Below are positions 34,465 to 43,698 of a stretch of DNA of 64,000 nt, in pieces; within the stretch, counting starts at the first letter, position 1, and every line of letters begins with the position of its first letter. The notes under the pieces were generated by a model that worked only from the letters and a program-made list of their open reading frames with translations, was not told the DNA's origin and made no database searches. This stretch comes from UBA4416 sp048498515 (GTDB lineage: Bacteria; Bacteroidota; Bacteroidia; B-17B0; Aurantibacillaceae), in assembly GCA_048498515.1 (NCBI GenBank), contig JBEHXV010000021.1, positions 27,379-91,378 on the forward strand, written 5' to 3'. The position numbers and the translations under genes were made by a program.

Positions 34465-35711
34465 TGCGGTTTACCCTTGTAGCTTTATTGTTGTCTGTTT
34501 CCAAAATTGTTTTATCCCAATACAATTCCGAGTTTTTAAATTTTGAGAAAACCGGGCGCAGCGTTTCCATTAATGGCGAATATGAAGTAGGCTCAAACGG
34601 AATTTACAATTCGCTGCTTAATAAGTTTATTTATGGCGGCTATATCGATAAAAAAACGAAAGACGCGTCGGATAATACCATGCGCCACATTAATGTACTT
34701 GGCGCCAACATGAATTACGACCTTTCTGTTTTTTTTGGCAGGCATCCCAAATATTCTTACCTCATTGGTTTCAAAAACCAACAGATCTTTAACTCATCTT
34801 ACACCAAAGATTTTTATGAATTGATGTTTTATGGCAATAAGCCCTACCTTGATGAGACCAAAAACCTGAGTGGTTCCAGCATTAACTCCCTTAGGTTCCA
34901 GGAGCTAAAACTGGGTTTTATATGGCATAAGATTGATACCACGGCCAAAGTTGGCATATCGGTATCCATTTTAAAAGGTCAGCAATTATTTTACATAAAG
35001 GCAAAACAGGGTTCATCGTTATATACCAATGCCGATGGAACCGAACTGGTATTCAATTCAAATTTCAACATGGCCATCAGCGATACCAATTACCGCCAAA
35101 ATCCTTTTGCATTTACCGGGGTAGGGGCAAGCGCCGACATTTTTTTTGAAACCCCCTATAAAAGCAAGCTCGGCAAAGGAAGCGTGTTAACGGTAAATGC
35201 CAATAACATTGGTTTCCTGCATTGGTTCGATAACAGCGTACAGTACAGCAGCGACTCAACATTTACGTTTGATGGCTATCATATCGATAATATTTTAGAT
35301 CTCCAGGATTCTACCCTGGCAGCCATTAACCGCGACAGTATCATTAAAACCACTTCAAACGCGCATAAGGAATCGTTTAATGTCAATATTCCTACTAATT
35401 TACTCATCATCAATAAAACACGTTTTTCTAAAAGATTTGTGTTAGGGATTGGTTTCAGGTATTTGTTTAATTCCAACTTTAAGCCTTATTTCTTTACCGA
35501 TGCCGAATTTGAGTTTACACCAAAAATTACAGGAGCCTTACACGTTGGTTATGGAGGCTATGCACGCCTGAACCTTGGCCTGGCTTTTACGTATAATTCA
35601 CCGGGTTGGTTCTTTAAAATAGGTAGCAACAGCTTGCAAGGATATATTTCGCCAACAAATACGTACGGACAAGGGGCATTTGTAAGTATCGCCAAAAAAT
35701 TTAAACGCTGA
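34461..35711 (+). CDS. DUF5723-like outer membrane protein
   Basis: The 416-residue protein has a signal peptide (about 1-19, ending VLSQ) and a body of amphipathic strands ending in LNLGLAFTYNSPGWFFKIGS and FVSIAKKF, as in outer membrane barrels. The order of motifs (an N-terminal SINGEYEVGSNGIYNSLLNK, then YSYLIGFKNQQIF) fits DUF5723, a family of unknown function; this assignment is by recall. It starts 4 nt inside the lipoprotein gene and is followed after 5 nt by a T9SS cargo gene. The three are one operon. Confidence 0.55.
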   Translation: MMRFTLVALLLSVSKIVLSQYNSEFLNFEKTGRSVSINGEYEVGSNGIYNSLLNKFIYGGYIDKKTKDASDNTMRHINVLGANMNYDLSVFFGRHPKYSYLIGFKNQQIFNSSYTKDFYELMFYGNKPYLDETKNLSGSSINSLRFQELKLGFIWHKIDTTAKVGISVSILKGQQLFYIKAKQGSSLYTNADGTELVFNSNFNMAISDTNYRQNPFAFTGVGASADIFFETPYKSKLGKGSVLTVNANNIGFLHWFDNSVQYSSDSTFTFDGYHIDNILDLQDSTLAAINRDSIIKTTSNAHKESFNVNIPTNLLIINKTRFSKRFVLGIGFRYLFNSNFKPYFFTDAEFEFTPKITGALHVGYGGYARLNLGLAFTYNSPGWFFKIGSNSLQGYISPTNTYGQGAFVSIAKKFKR

Positions 35712-35716
35712 TAAAA

Positions 35717-37162
35717 ATGAAGACCGTAAAATGCATAGGTTTATTATTTCTGCTCATCGCATCGGTGGTGAAGGCGCAGCCTCCAAGGAAATTTTATACA
35801 AGTTTTGGCGGTAACGGCTACGATGTAGGCTATGATGTAAAACAAACCCTTGACGGTGGTTATATTGTAACCGGATCGACCAGTAGCTTTGGGCAGGGCA
35901 ATACCGACCTATATCTTTTTAAAATGGATAGCATGGGCCAAAAGAAAATTGAAACATCGTTTGGCGGCTACAGTAATGAAACCGGTAAAAGTGTGGTGCA
36001 GCTGGCCGACTCAGGTTTTATAATGACAGGCTATACATCCTCAACAGGCTTTGGGGGTTACGATGTATATTTAGTAAGGGCCGATAAGAACGGTAATTTA
36101 TTATGGCAAAAAACAATAGGAGGAACTGATTGGGATTTTGGAACAAGCATACAACATACCTCAGACGGTGGATTTATTATTGCCGGAACAACTTACAGTT
36201 ATGGAAGGGGCAATGCCGATGGCTATATTATTAAAACAGATGCGAGCGGTAGCATTAGCTGGTACAAAACCTATGGTGGTAAAAAAGACGATGAATTTAA
36301 ATCGGTGATTCAAACGGCAGATGGCAATTATGCATTAACGGGGTATACAAAGAGTTATGCCGACTCGCTCGGAGACGTATGGGTTTTTAAAGTTGATGTG
36401 AATGGTGATTCATTGGATTGTAAGTTTTTTGGTGGGGTTAAGGAAGATTTTGCCAACGAAATTATTGAACATTCCAATGGGGATTTTTATGTGGCTGGAG
36501 CAACGGCTTCTTATGGTTCAGGAAAACTGGACGGTTATTGTTTAAAATTAAATAATGTTCTATATCAAATTGGAAGCCAGACAGACGGTCATCCAAACTC
36601 GGATGAGAGTTTTAATGGTGTAGCAATTCCTCTAAGTAACCCATCATTATCTGCTTATGCTGAAACGGACAATTTACCAACATTTGGCATACATCCAAAA
36701 ATTTTCGTTTTAAATGCAGGCTTTGGTTACCAAATCGCTACAGGTTATGGAGGGGTAAAGGAAGACGAGATTTATAAAATAATTACTACTAAAGATTCGG
36801 GCTTTGCCTGCATAGGTTATACTAAAAGTTATAACTCTATTTTATCAGACGTATTCTTTATTAAAATGGATTCTACCATTCTCAATTCTCAAAATGTGAT
36901 AAGTGTAAAAGAATACCAGGACGAATTCAGTCAATTGGATATTTTTCCAAATCCTTGCCAGAACGAAGTTTATATTAAAACGAATTATAAAAAGATCAAC
37001 AAAATACAGTTGGTTGATATGTTGGGAAATAGTGTGTACTATGATGATAATCAGGCAAATTTCAACACCGAAAAGATCAAAATTGACTTGTCACATTTGA
37101 GCAATGGCATCTATTTTATTAAGGTCAATTCTAGCACCAATAAAATTATTATTGAGAGATAG
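35717..37162 (+). CDS. T9SS-sorted beta-propeller protein
   Basis: The 481-residue protein has a signal peptide (about 1-20, ending VVKAQ). About six repeats of 50-60 residues follow, each with the pattern DGGFIIAGTTYSYGRGNADG...W.KTYGG, typical of secreted propellers in this phylum. The last 75 residues (LDIFPNPCQNEVYIK...SNGIYFIKVNSSTNKIIIER) are a type A T9SS sorting domain, so the protein leaves the cell. It completes the three-gene operon. Its last 14 bases overlap the 3' end of the convergent gene on the minus strand. Confidence 0.78.
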   Translation: MKTVKCIGLLFLLIASVVKAQPPRKFYTSFGGNGYDVGYDVKQTLDGGYIVTGSTSSFGQGNTDLYLFKMDSMGQKKIETSFGGYSNETGKSVVQLADSGFIMTGYTSSTGFGGYDVYLVRADKNGNLLWQKTIGGTDWDFGTSIQHTSDGGFIIAGTTYSYGRGNADGYIIKTDASGSISWYKTYGGKKDDEFKSVIQTADGNYALTGYTKSYADSLGDVWVFKVDVNGDSLDCKFFGGVKEDFANEIIEHSNGDFYVAGATASYGSGKLDGYCLKLNNVLYQIGSQTDGHPNSDESFNGVAIPLSNPSLSAYAETDNLPTFGIHPKIFVLNAGFGYQIATGYGGVKEDEIYKIITTKDSGFACIGYTKSYNSILSDVFFIKMDSTILNSQNVISVKEYQDEFSQLDIFPNPCQNEVYIKTNYKKINKIQLVDMLGNSVYYDDNQANFNTEKIKIDLSHLSNGIYFIKVNSSTNKIIIER

Positions 37163-38162
37163 GAATTAACTGATCGCTTATGCTTTTAGCAATAAGGTAT
37201 CTTCCCTTAAATATATAGTGCTCTGTTGGCCATTGCCGGTCAATAAAAAAACTATCCTTTAATGCTGATGAATTATCAATGAAAACGACCTCTTTTTGAT
37301 ACCGGCTTTTAAGATAATCGGTATTGGTTTTCATTAAAACAGCGAGATCATTTCCGCAAAGCTCAGCCGCTCTTTCAAAATTTTCAGGTAGTACGTGAAA
37401 AATTAGGCTGATGTTGTGTTCTTTACAATAACTCACAATGTCATCAAAGTCTTTTACGCGGGGATTGTCTTCGTCAATAACAAAGGCATAATTTTTAATA
37501 AAATGACAGGCAATGTCTGTTTTTTCCTGGTTCTTTTTACCGTCCTTATCCAAGATGCCATTATGATAAAGTTCTTTATCCCATTCATATACGGATTCGT
37601 ATTTTTGGGTTTGTAATTTAAACTTATCGCTCCTGTAATGCGATTTTATGCTTGCTTTCCTCTTAAACAATTCCTGATTATCGTATGCCTTAAAGCTTAA
37701 CAAGGCTTTTTTAATAATAGGGTAGTGGTTGGAATACAAAATATTGGCGCGTGAGAGATTAGTTTCCAGATCAGATTCTATCCAGTTAACGCCAAAGGAT
37801 CGAAGGTTTAGCGTTACAATAACTGTTTTTATAGTAGATTTTTCAGTAATGCGTTTAATTAATACTTTGTATGTTGAACCATGAATTGCTCCTTTTGAAA
37901 TATCAGCAACCGTGTATACCCGGTTTAAAGCATTTATTAATTCAGCAATAGATTTTTTTGAGCTGTCAGCATCGCTTGCTGTAAAATTTGAGGATTCACC
38001 CAGGTATAAAATTTCATTTTTAGAGTTTATAGAATCAAAGCGGTAAATGAGTTCGGCATTGCATTTCTTTATATCATTATCGTATAAGCCCAGGTTTACA
38101 TAGGTATAATTAGCCGCGAGACCGATGAAAAAGAGTAATATGACAGATATAACATACTTCAT
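37149..38162 (-). CDS. Probable SGNH-like partner of the MBOAT acyltransferase
   Basis: The 337-residue protein has an N-terminal membrane helix (about 3-21) and an extracytoplasmic domain. ILYLGESSNFTASD (52-65) resembles SGNH block I with Ser57/58, and WPTEHYIFKGR (311-321) resembles the C-terminal catalytic His block (His315). Proteins of this plan (AlgJ/AlgX or DltD type) take the acyl group from an MBOAT and place it on the polymer. Its ATG overlaps the MBOAT stop by one base (TAATG), which supports the pairing. The SGNH match is partial, because the usual D-x-x-H is replaced. Convergent overlap of 14 nt with the T9SS gene at 37162. Confidence 0.5.
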   Translation of the reverse strand: MKYVISVILLFFIGLAANYTYVNLGLYDNDIKKCNAELIYRFDSINSKNEILYLGESSNFTASDADSSKKSIAELINALNRVYTVADISKGAIHGSTYKVLIKRITEKSTIKTVIVTLNLRSFGVNWIESDLETNLSRANILYSNHYPIIKKALLSFKAYDNQELFKRKASIKSHYRSDKFKLQTQKYESVYEWDKELYHNGILDKDGKKNQEKTDIACHFIKNYAFVIDEDNPRVKDFDDIVSYCKEHNISLIFHVLPENFERAAELCGNDLAVLMKTNTDYLKSRYQKEVVFIDNSSALKDSFFIDRQWPTEHYIFKGRYLIAKSISDQLIPISQ

Positions 38163-39550
38163 TAAAACTGAAAATAAATAAATGGCAAATTATCTATGCC
38201 ACTAAATGTTACGATTCCGAACAATAAAAAACACAAAATGGCTGTATTTTTCGTAAAGGAATTCTCGATAAAGAATCCTTCATAATTGAGTTTCTTTCTG
38301 ACAAAAAATTCCAGGCTAAAAATAAAAATAATGTTCATTAACAATATCCAGGAAACGGGCTTAAATAACTGGTTGCCATGTGGTAAAATACCCCTGAGTA
38401 TTTGAATGCTCTCTTTCAATTCCCCTGACCGGAAGAAAACAAATATGAATGAAACAAGGATGAATGTATAGAGATAATTAATAATTAAAGGAAATTTTAA
38501 GTTGAACTTTGAAAGACAAAAGACCGTGATAAGGTAAAAAACAGAATGAATAAAACCCCATAAAATAAAATTAAAACCGGCGCCATGCCACAAACCGCTT
38601 AATGTAAAAATTAAAATAATATTAAGCACATATTTAAACGTAGTGGTCCTGTTTCCACCAAGAGATATATAAACATAATCCCTGAACCAACTTGTTAATG
38701 AAATGTGCCATTTTTTCCAAAAGTCTACTATGTTAGTTGAGAAAAACGGGAACGAGAAATTGTCAATTAATTTAATCCCAAATAACTGTGCGCTCCCCTG
38801 GGCAATTAACGAATAACCAAAAAAATCGGAATAGATCTGGATGCAAAATAAAAAAACAGCGATCAGGACATTATAATTATTTTGCAATTTTAAATTCTGA
38901 TAGGTTTCATTGACATATTCGCCGCAATTATCGGCTATTACCATTTTATAAAACAAGCCAATAATGATTAACGGAACCGCTTTTTTTATAAATGAAACTG
39001 TAAACGTTACCGATTTCTTAAGTTCATTGCCTAAAGTCGAAAACCGTTCTATTGGTCCGGCAACCATTTGAGGGAAGAACAAAACATAAGTAGAATAAAT
39101 ACCAAGGTGTTTTTCAGGTTGTATTTTTTCCCTATACACATCCACAACATAGCTCACAGATTGAAACGTATGAAATGACAAGCCTATCGGCAGGATTTCA
39201 TTGGTCACACTGAGTTCAGCTCCAAATAACGGGATAAAAAAGACATTTAATATTTCAGTAAAAAAACCAGCATATTTAAAGTAAAAAAGTAATCCAAAAT
39301 TTGAGATAATGCTTAAGATCAGGTATGTTTTTTTCCTTTTTTGAGAGAGTGCATTATGAATCTTTATAGCACTAAAATAGTCCACTAATATTAAAAAGAA
39401 CAGGCATAAAATGTATTTTGGAATAAAATACATATAGAAAAAGCAACTTGATACCAGCAATACTACCCATCTGAATCTTGGTACTGTTAGGTAATATATA
39501 ATTAAAACGAGTGGAAGAAATACTAAATATTGGATGGAATTAAAAAACAT
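38162..39550 (-). CDS. MBOAT-family O-acyltransferase (AlgI-like)
   Basis: The 462-residue polytopic inner-membrane protein has the MBOAT core. FSFPFFSTNIVDFWKKWHIS with His282 and GLWHGAGFNFILWG with His322 supply the invariant active-site His pair, and PIGLSFHTFQSVSYVVDVYR and FFPQMVAGPIERF are classical segments. AlgI/DltB-type members transport acyl groups across the membrane to a periplasmic partner that modifies surface polymers. The gene is followed with one-base overlap by the SGNH-like partner, and preceded after 10 nt by a polytopic protein. The region is visibly AT-rich. Confidence 0.85.
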   Translation of the reverse strand: MFFNSIQYLVFLPLVLIIYYLTVPRFRWVVLLVSSCFFYMYFIPKYILCLFFLILVDYFSAIKIHNALSQKRKKTYLILSIISNFGLLFYFKYAGFFTEILNVFFIPLFGAELSVTNEILPIGLSFHTFQSVSYVVDVYREKIQPEKHLGIYSTYVLFFPQMVAGPIERFSTLGNELKKSVTFTVSFIKKAVPLIIIGLFYKMVIADNCGEYVNETYQNLKLQNNYNVLIAVFLFCIQIYSDFFGYSLIAQGSAQLFGIKLIDNFSFPFFSTNIVDFWKKWHISLTSWFRDYVYISLGGNRTTTFKYVLNIILIFTLSGLWHGAGFNFILWGFIHSVFYLITVFCLSKFNLKFPLIINYLYTFILVSFIFVFFRSGELKESIQILRGILPHGNQLFKPVSWILLMNIIFIFSLEFFVRKKLNYEGFFIENSFTKNTAILCFLLFGIVTFSGIDNLPFIYFQF

Positions 39551-39560
39551 AAAATTGCTT

Positions 39561-40910
39561 TTAGTCGCTATTTTTCTTTTTAATAACAGTTTTCAATAAC
39601 CTGACATTATCTAAAATCAAAAATAAAGATGTCAAACAAATAAATTCAAGCACAATTTGAGTAATAAAAAGATGTCTTTTTACCTCTAACGCATCCGCGT
39701 TATATGAGATTAAAGCATTTGCAGTAAATAAAATTGCCAAAGATATTGGAAAAAGAAAAATCACATCTCTTTTTAACAAGATTAACACAAGTGCAAGAGT
39801 TATAAATATCACACAAGACAAAAAGGAAAAGTAAGGAAAAGTTGCATCTGCATTTAAGAAAAAACCTTCAGGCTTCTTAGTATATCCTTGCAGGTTCGAG
39901 CAAAATATCCTGTTTTTTTGTTCAGAATCTTGGTCTGATAAAAAGAAACAGGACCAGTGAGTCAAGAGAAATTTTTGATAAACTTTCTTTCCGTCTTTCA
40001 CGATCCAATTAAATAGAGGCTTATATTCAGAGTCATCATATTTGGAATAAACAATCTGCCTGTTTTCTTCATCATCTATATTAATGTTCTTAAAATCTGC
40101 CTTTAGCTTATCTGCCAATGGCATTCCTTCATTTTTAAACCATAACAGGTATTCGTCTTTTTTCGAAACCCTCTCGGCAATAGAATTAAATACAGGTAAT
40201 TTATAACGTTCTCCTCTTGAGGCTGTATAATTCTGAATAAAAAATACCGATACGGAAAAAAGGAGAAATATAGCACTTTGCTTTAATAGATTCTTTCCAT
40301 TGAATTTTACCAGTAGCAAATTTATTAGTGAAAATAATAAGATGATATAAGGCCACGTATCCCTTGTAAACGAAAATAAAAACGTGATAAAAACCAAAAT
40401 AAAAAAACTAAAAAGTGATTGCTTTTTATAATAATATAAAATTACTGTAAACCAAAGAAACATAAATGACATGGAAAGTGATTCAGAAAGGATATTTTCA
40501 GTCCAGCCAACAATACTCCACCATGTGAAAAAATAAAGTAAAATATAAAATGTCATTAGTTTAACCCATCTATTTGACAGATACATTAGAAAAGAATAGA
40601 TAAAAGCCAGGACAGAAATGCTATATACCGCCTTCTGTAAAAAGATCATTTTATAGGGATCGGACAAGACTATTTTATAAAACAATGACACAGTAAAAGG
40701 ACGTGGCGAAAAGCCCGGAGAGGGTAAAGGAGCAAAAAAATCAAGAGAAAAAAGACTGAATTCCGATTGAGTTTTATAGTCTTTACTATCAGGAAAATAT
40801 TCCCAAATGGGTTTAATAATTGTGTAATCTGAAATACTGTATAAAAAAAAAGCTATTCCTATTAAGAACAGAGAATAATAAACATAATCATATAACTTTT
40901 CAGTTTTCAA
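39561..40910 (-). CDS. Polytopic membrane protein, GT-C-like
   Basis: The 449-residue protein has about ten membrane helices, with an extracytoplasmic stretch near 215-330 that includes an acidic NINIDDEENRQIV segment. EYFPDSKDYKTQSEF after the first helix recalls the first-loop acidic motif of GT-C glycosyltransferases, but no firm family match is possible. The first usable start is a TTG at 40910: an in-frame stop lies at 40962-40964 and no ATG occurs between. The gene is strongly AT-rich and forms an operon with the MBOAT and SGNH genes, so it probably helps build or modify a surface polysaccharide. Confidence 0.5.
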   Translation of the reverse strand: MKTEKLYDYVYYSLFLIGIAFFLYSISDYTIIKPIWEYFPDSKDYKTQSEFSLFSLDFFAPLPSPGFSPRPFTVSLFYKIVLSDPYKMIFLQKAVYSISVLAFIYSFLMYLSNRWVKLMTFYILLYFFTWWSIVGWTENILSESLSMSFMFLWFTVILYYYKKQSLFSFFILVFITFLFSFTRDTWPYIILLFSLINLLLVKFNGKNLLKQSAIFLLFSVSVFFIQNYTASRGERYKLPVFNSIAERVSKKDEYLLWFKNEGMPLADKLKADFKNINIDDEENRQIVYSKYDDSEYKPLFNWIVKDGKKVYQKFLLTHWSCFFLSDQDSEQKNRIFCSNLQGYTKKPEGFFLNADATFPYFSFLSCVIFITLALVLILLKRDVIFLFPISLAILFTANALISYNADALEVKRHLFITQIVLEFICLTSLFLILDNVRLLKTVIKKKNSD

Positions 40911-41011
40911 TAAATTATAATTTAATAATAAACGTAAAACAAGGCCGTAAAGTAAAGTAAATTAAAAAACAATACATTTACTTATTAAATTTAAAAATAA
41001 AAAACAAACTC

Positions 41012-41144
41012 ATGAAGACAATTCCTTTATTGTTTCTGCTTTTTTTATTATAACGTCGTTTTTTCACAATGACTTCTGGAATAAATGAGATGGTGTAATA
41101 TGGAGGAATTGGGGGCATTTTGGGGCTTCAAATTTTCTATTTAC
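41012..41144 (+). pseudogene. Possible remnant of a secreted-protein gene
   Basis: ATG at 41012 reads MKTIPLLFLLFLL and stops at once. This looks like a signal peptide. A shift in frame continues as TSFFHNDFWNK, a stop, then DGVIWRNWGHFGAS. It may be the degraded start of a secreted protein gene beside the AT-rich cassette, or chance in a 286-bp AT-rich gap. Confidence 0.2.
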
Positions 41145-41176
41145 AAAAAAAGCAACCTGAATCAAGTTGCTTTTTT
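41145..41176 (-). terminator. Terminator of queA
   Basis: AAAAAAAGCAAC (41145-41156) and GTTGCTTTTTT (41166-41176) form a hairpin with a 9-nt loop. A T-tract follows the stem on both strands. It lies 20 nt past the queA stop at 41197. Confidence 0.75.
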
Positions 41177-41196
41177 ATTGTAATTGACCCTATTAA

Positions 41197-42246
41197 TTAC
41201 AGTATCAACATGGCATCGCCATATGAATAGAAGCGGTATTTTTCTTTAATAGCTTCTTTATAAGCTTTCATAATCAGGTCGTAACCACCAAAAGCCGCTA
41301 CCTGCATCAATAGGGTAGACTCCGGCATATGGAAATTGGTAATCATGCAATTAGCTACAGAGAAATCATATGGAGGAAAAATGAATTTATTGGTCCAGCC
41401 ACGGTATGGGTTTACGTGCCCTGTAGTTGAAACCGATGACTCCAAAGCACGCATCACAGTTGTTCCAACTGCACATACTTTTTTCTTTTTGTCCTTGCCG
41501 GTATTGATAATCTTGCAAGCTTCCTCAGAAATAATGGCTTCTTCGCTGTCCATTTTATGCTTGGTCAAGTCTTCCACTTCAACCATACGGAAAGTTCCCA
41601 AACCAATATGAAGTGTCAGTTTAGCATAATTAACTCCCTTAATCTCAAGGCGTTTCAACAATTCGCGGCTAAAATGCAACCCAGCTGTAGGGGCAGCCAC
41701 AGCGCCTTCGTTTTTAGCAAAAACGGTTTGGTAACGCTCCACATCGCTGTCTTCAACCGCGCGTTTAATGTATTTTGGCAATGGCGTTTCACCCAGGTCG
41801 TACAATGCTTTTCTAAACTCATCGTACGGGCCGTCGAATAAGAAACGCAGGGTTCTACCACGGGAAGTGGTATTGTCAATGACTTCGGCCACCACATTGT
41901 CGTTCTCGCCAAAGTAAAGTTTATTACCAATACGGATCTTACGGGCCGGGTCAACCAAAACGTCCCATAAACGGCTTTCGGCATTTAATTCACGCAATAA
42001 GAAAACCTCGATCTTAGCGCCGGTTTTTTCTTTATTTCCGTACATACGTGCCGGGAAAACTTTTGTATCGTTTAGCACCATCACATCACCTTCGTCGAAG
42101 TAATTGATAATGTCTTTAAATTTTTTGTGGTGAATTTTTCCGGTTGCACGATCCACAACCATTAATTTACTTTCGTCACGATTTTTTGAGGGATGTTCTG
42201 CCAATAATTCTTTTGGCAGATTGAATTTGAACATGGACAGTTTCAT
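41197..42246 (-). CDS. queA: tRNA ribosyltransferase-isomerase QueA
   Basis: Uses S-adenosylmethionine to turn 7-aminomethyl-7-deazaguanine in tRNA into epoxyqueuosine. Family motifs are present: the N-terminal FNLPKELLAEHPSKNRDESKLMVVDR, the VMVLNDTKVFPAR segment, APTAGLHFS, HIGLGTF, and TNFHMPESTLLMQVAAFGG near the C-terminus. The 349-residue length is standard. It is a single gene with a terminator behind it and a 244-bp gap in front that holds a large dyad at 42276-42311. Confidence 0.93.
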   Translation of the reverse strand: MKLSMFKFNLPKELLAEHPSKNRDESKLMVVDRATGKIHHKKFKDIINYFDEGDVMVLNDTKVFPARMYGNKEKTGAKIEVFLLRELNAESRLWDVLVDPARKIRIGNKLYFGENDNVVAEVIDNTTSRGRTLRFLFDGPYDEFRKALYDLGETPLPKYIKRAVEDSDVERYQTVFAKNEGAVAAPTAGLHFSRELLKRLEIKGVNYAKLTLHIGLGTFRMVEVEDLTKHKMDSEEAIISEEACKIINTGKDKKKKVCAVGTTVMRALESSVSTTGHVNPYRGWTNKFIFPPYDFSVANCMITNFHMPESTLLMQVAAFGGYDLIMKAYKEAIKEKYRFYSYGDAMLIL

Positions 42247-42275
42247 ATAGTAGTACCAATCCTTTTAAATAAGAA

Positions 42276-42311
42276 TTAATAAAACAGACAAATTTGTCTT
42301 ACTTTTATTAA
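42276..42311. promoter_or_regulatory. Large dyad upstream of queA
   Basis: The palindrome AGACAAATTTGTCT (42286-42299) is centred in a longer inverted repeat, TTAATAAAA (42276-42284) and TTTTATTAA (42303-42311). It is 29 nt upstream of the queA start and covers the region where a promoter would lie, so an operator is plausible. No riboswitch consensus is seen in the same gap, which is otherwise AT-rich and featureless. Confidence 0.45.
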
Positions 42312-42490
42312 TCTTACGGGATTAATCGGCCGCAAAAATAACCTCACAAAAGCCCTTTGTGATAAATTTATATTAAATTTAACACGCTATATATCAATTA
42401 ATTAGAATTATATTAATATCTATAATTAACATTATGTTAAATTATAACGTCAGAAAATAGATATTATACTAAAACTGATACGAAAATGCT

Positions 42491-43630
42491 TTAAAACTCA
42501 TTCACTGCCAACTGTCCTACTAAAGAACCAATAGCTACTCCCATTCCTCCCATCCTCACCGCGCAAACCACATTTGGAGAAATTTTCCGAATGATCGGTT
42601 TTTTTTCGTTCCCCACACCCATGATACCACACCAACGCTGCTCCACTTCAAACTTGTAAGATGGCAAAATGATCCTGTTCAATAAACCATCCAGGTGCCT
42701 GTGTATTTTTTGGTTCAAGACAAATTCTGAACTGGTTTCGGTTTCAAAATCCAGGTTTCGGCCACCACCAAATAATACCCGGTTGCCAATGTTCCGAAAA
42801 TAATAATAGCCTTCATCATAATGAAACGTACCTTTTAAAGTCAATCCAGGAATTGGTTTGGTAATTAAAACCTGGGCCCTGGCTGGTTTTACATCTTTCA
42901 ATTTCAACAGTTCATTGGCAAAAGCATTGGTGGCTACAATAACTTGTTTAGCCTCCATTTCTCCCATGTTGGTTAAAAGTTTTACCGACGACTTTTGATC
43001 CGAAATCTTGTGAACCTGCATGCAGTTTAAAATAACAATACCTTTGCTGATGGTTAACTCAATAAGGTTCTGCATCATTTTGCCGGTATCTATCTGCCCT
43101 TCTTTTTTATTAAGAATAAGTTGTTTGATCCCACTGAACTGAAATTTCGCAATGTGTTTATTTTCAACACTGTATGTATGTTTACTTTTTGTATACGGTT
43201 CAATCTTTTTGTTAAAATGATGGATCTGTTCGGCGCACTCTTCAAACAGTATATTATTATCAAATAACTCATACCCTCCATACTCATGGTAATCAATATT
43301 TTTGTCGCCCAGGCGCTTCCTTAACAATTCAAGGCCCTTTATCCGCATCTGTACCGTTTCCCAAACGGTGGCTTCACCCATTTTTTTTATATCCGACAAC
43401 AGCTCGCTCACGCTTCCAAAACAAGCAAAGCCCGCATTTTTAGTACTTGCTCCACTGGGAAGAACTCCCCTTTCCAAAACCACCACTTTTGCTTTTTTAT
43501 GTTTTTCCTTAAACGACAGGGCCGCGTTTAATCCTACTATTCCACTACCAATAACAATCAAGTCAACATCTTTAAAATACGTTTGCGTTTCCCAGAAACT
43601 GAAATTTGTTTTAAGTGTTTTATTATGCAT
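42491..43630 (-). CDS. FAD-dependent oxidoreductase, DAO family
   Basis: The 379-residue protein has an N-terminal Rossmann motif DLIVIGSGIVGLNAALSF (Gly28-Gly33 region) that binds FAD, VVLERGVLPSGASTKNAGF with the conserved Ser-Gly-Ala-Ser loop, and a C-terminal VEQRWCGIMGVGNEKKPIIR flavin-binding segment. This is the D-amino acid oxidase / glycine oxidase / sarcosine oxidase group. The substrate is not clear; the protein has no signal peptide. It is divergent from the Lys/Ala-rich protein gene. Confidence 0.85.
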   Translation of the reverse strand: MHNKTLKTNFSFWETQTYFKDVDLIVIGSGIVGLNAALSFKEKHKKAKVVVLERGVLPSGASTKNAGFACFGSVSELLSDIKKMGEATVWETVQMRIKGLELLRKRLGDKNIDYHEYGGYELFDNNILFEECAEQIHHFNKKIEPYTKSKHTYSVENKHIAKFQFSGIKQLILNKKEGQIDTGKMMQNLIELTISKGIVILNCMQVHKISDQKSSVKLLTNMGEMEAKQVIVATNAFANELLKLKDVKPARAQVLITKPIPGLTLKGTFHYDEGYYYFRNIGNRVLFGGGRNLDFETETSSEFVLNQKIHRHLDGLLNRIILPSYKFEVEQRWCGIMGVGNEKKPIIRKISPNVVCAVRMGGMGVAIGSLVGQLAVNEF

Positions 43631-43698
43631 AACTTTTGAAACGATTTTATGGAAAATTGCGTAAATTTAACCCTTTATACAAGATATACATTGTATTT

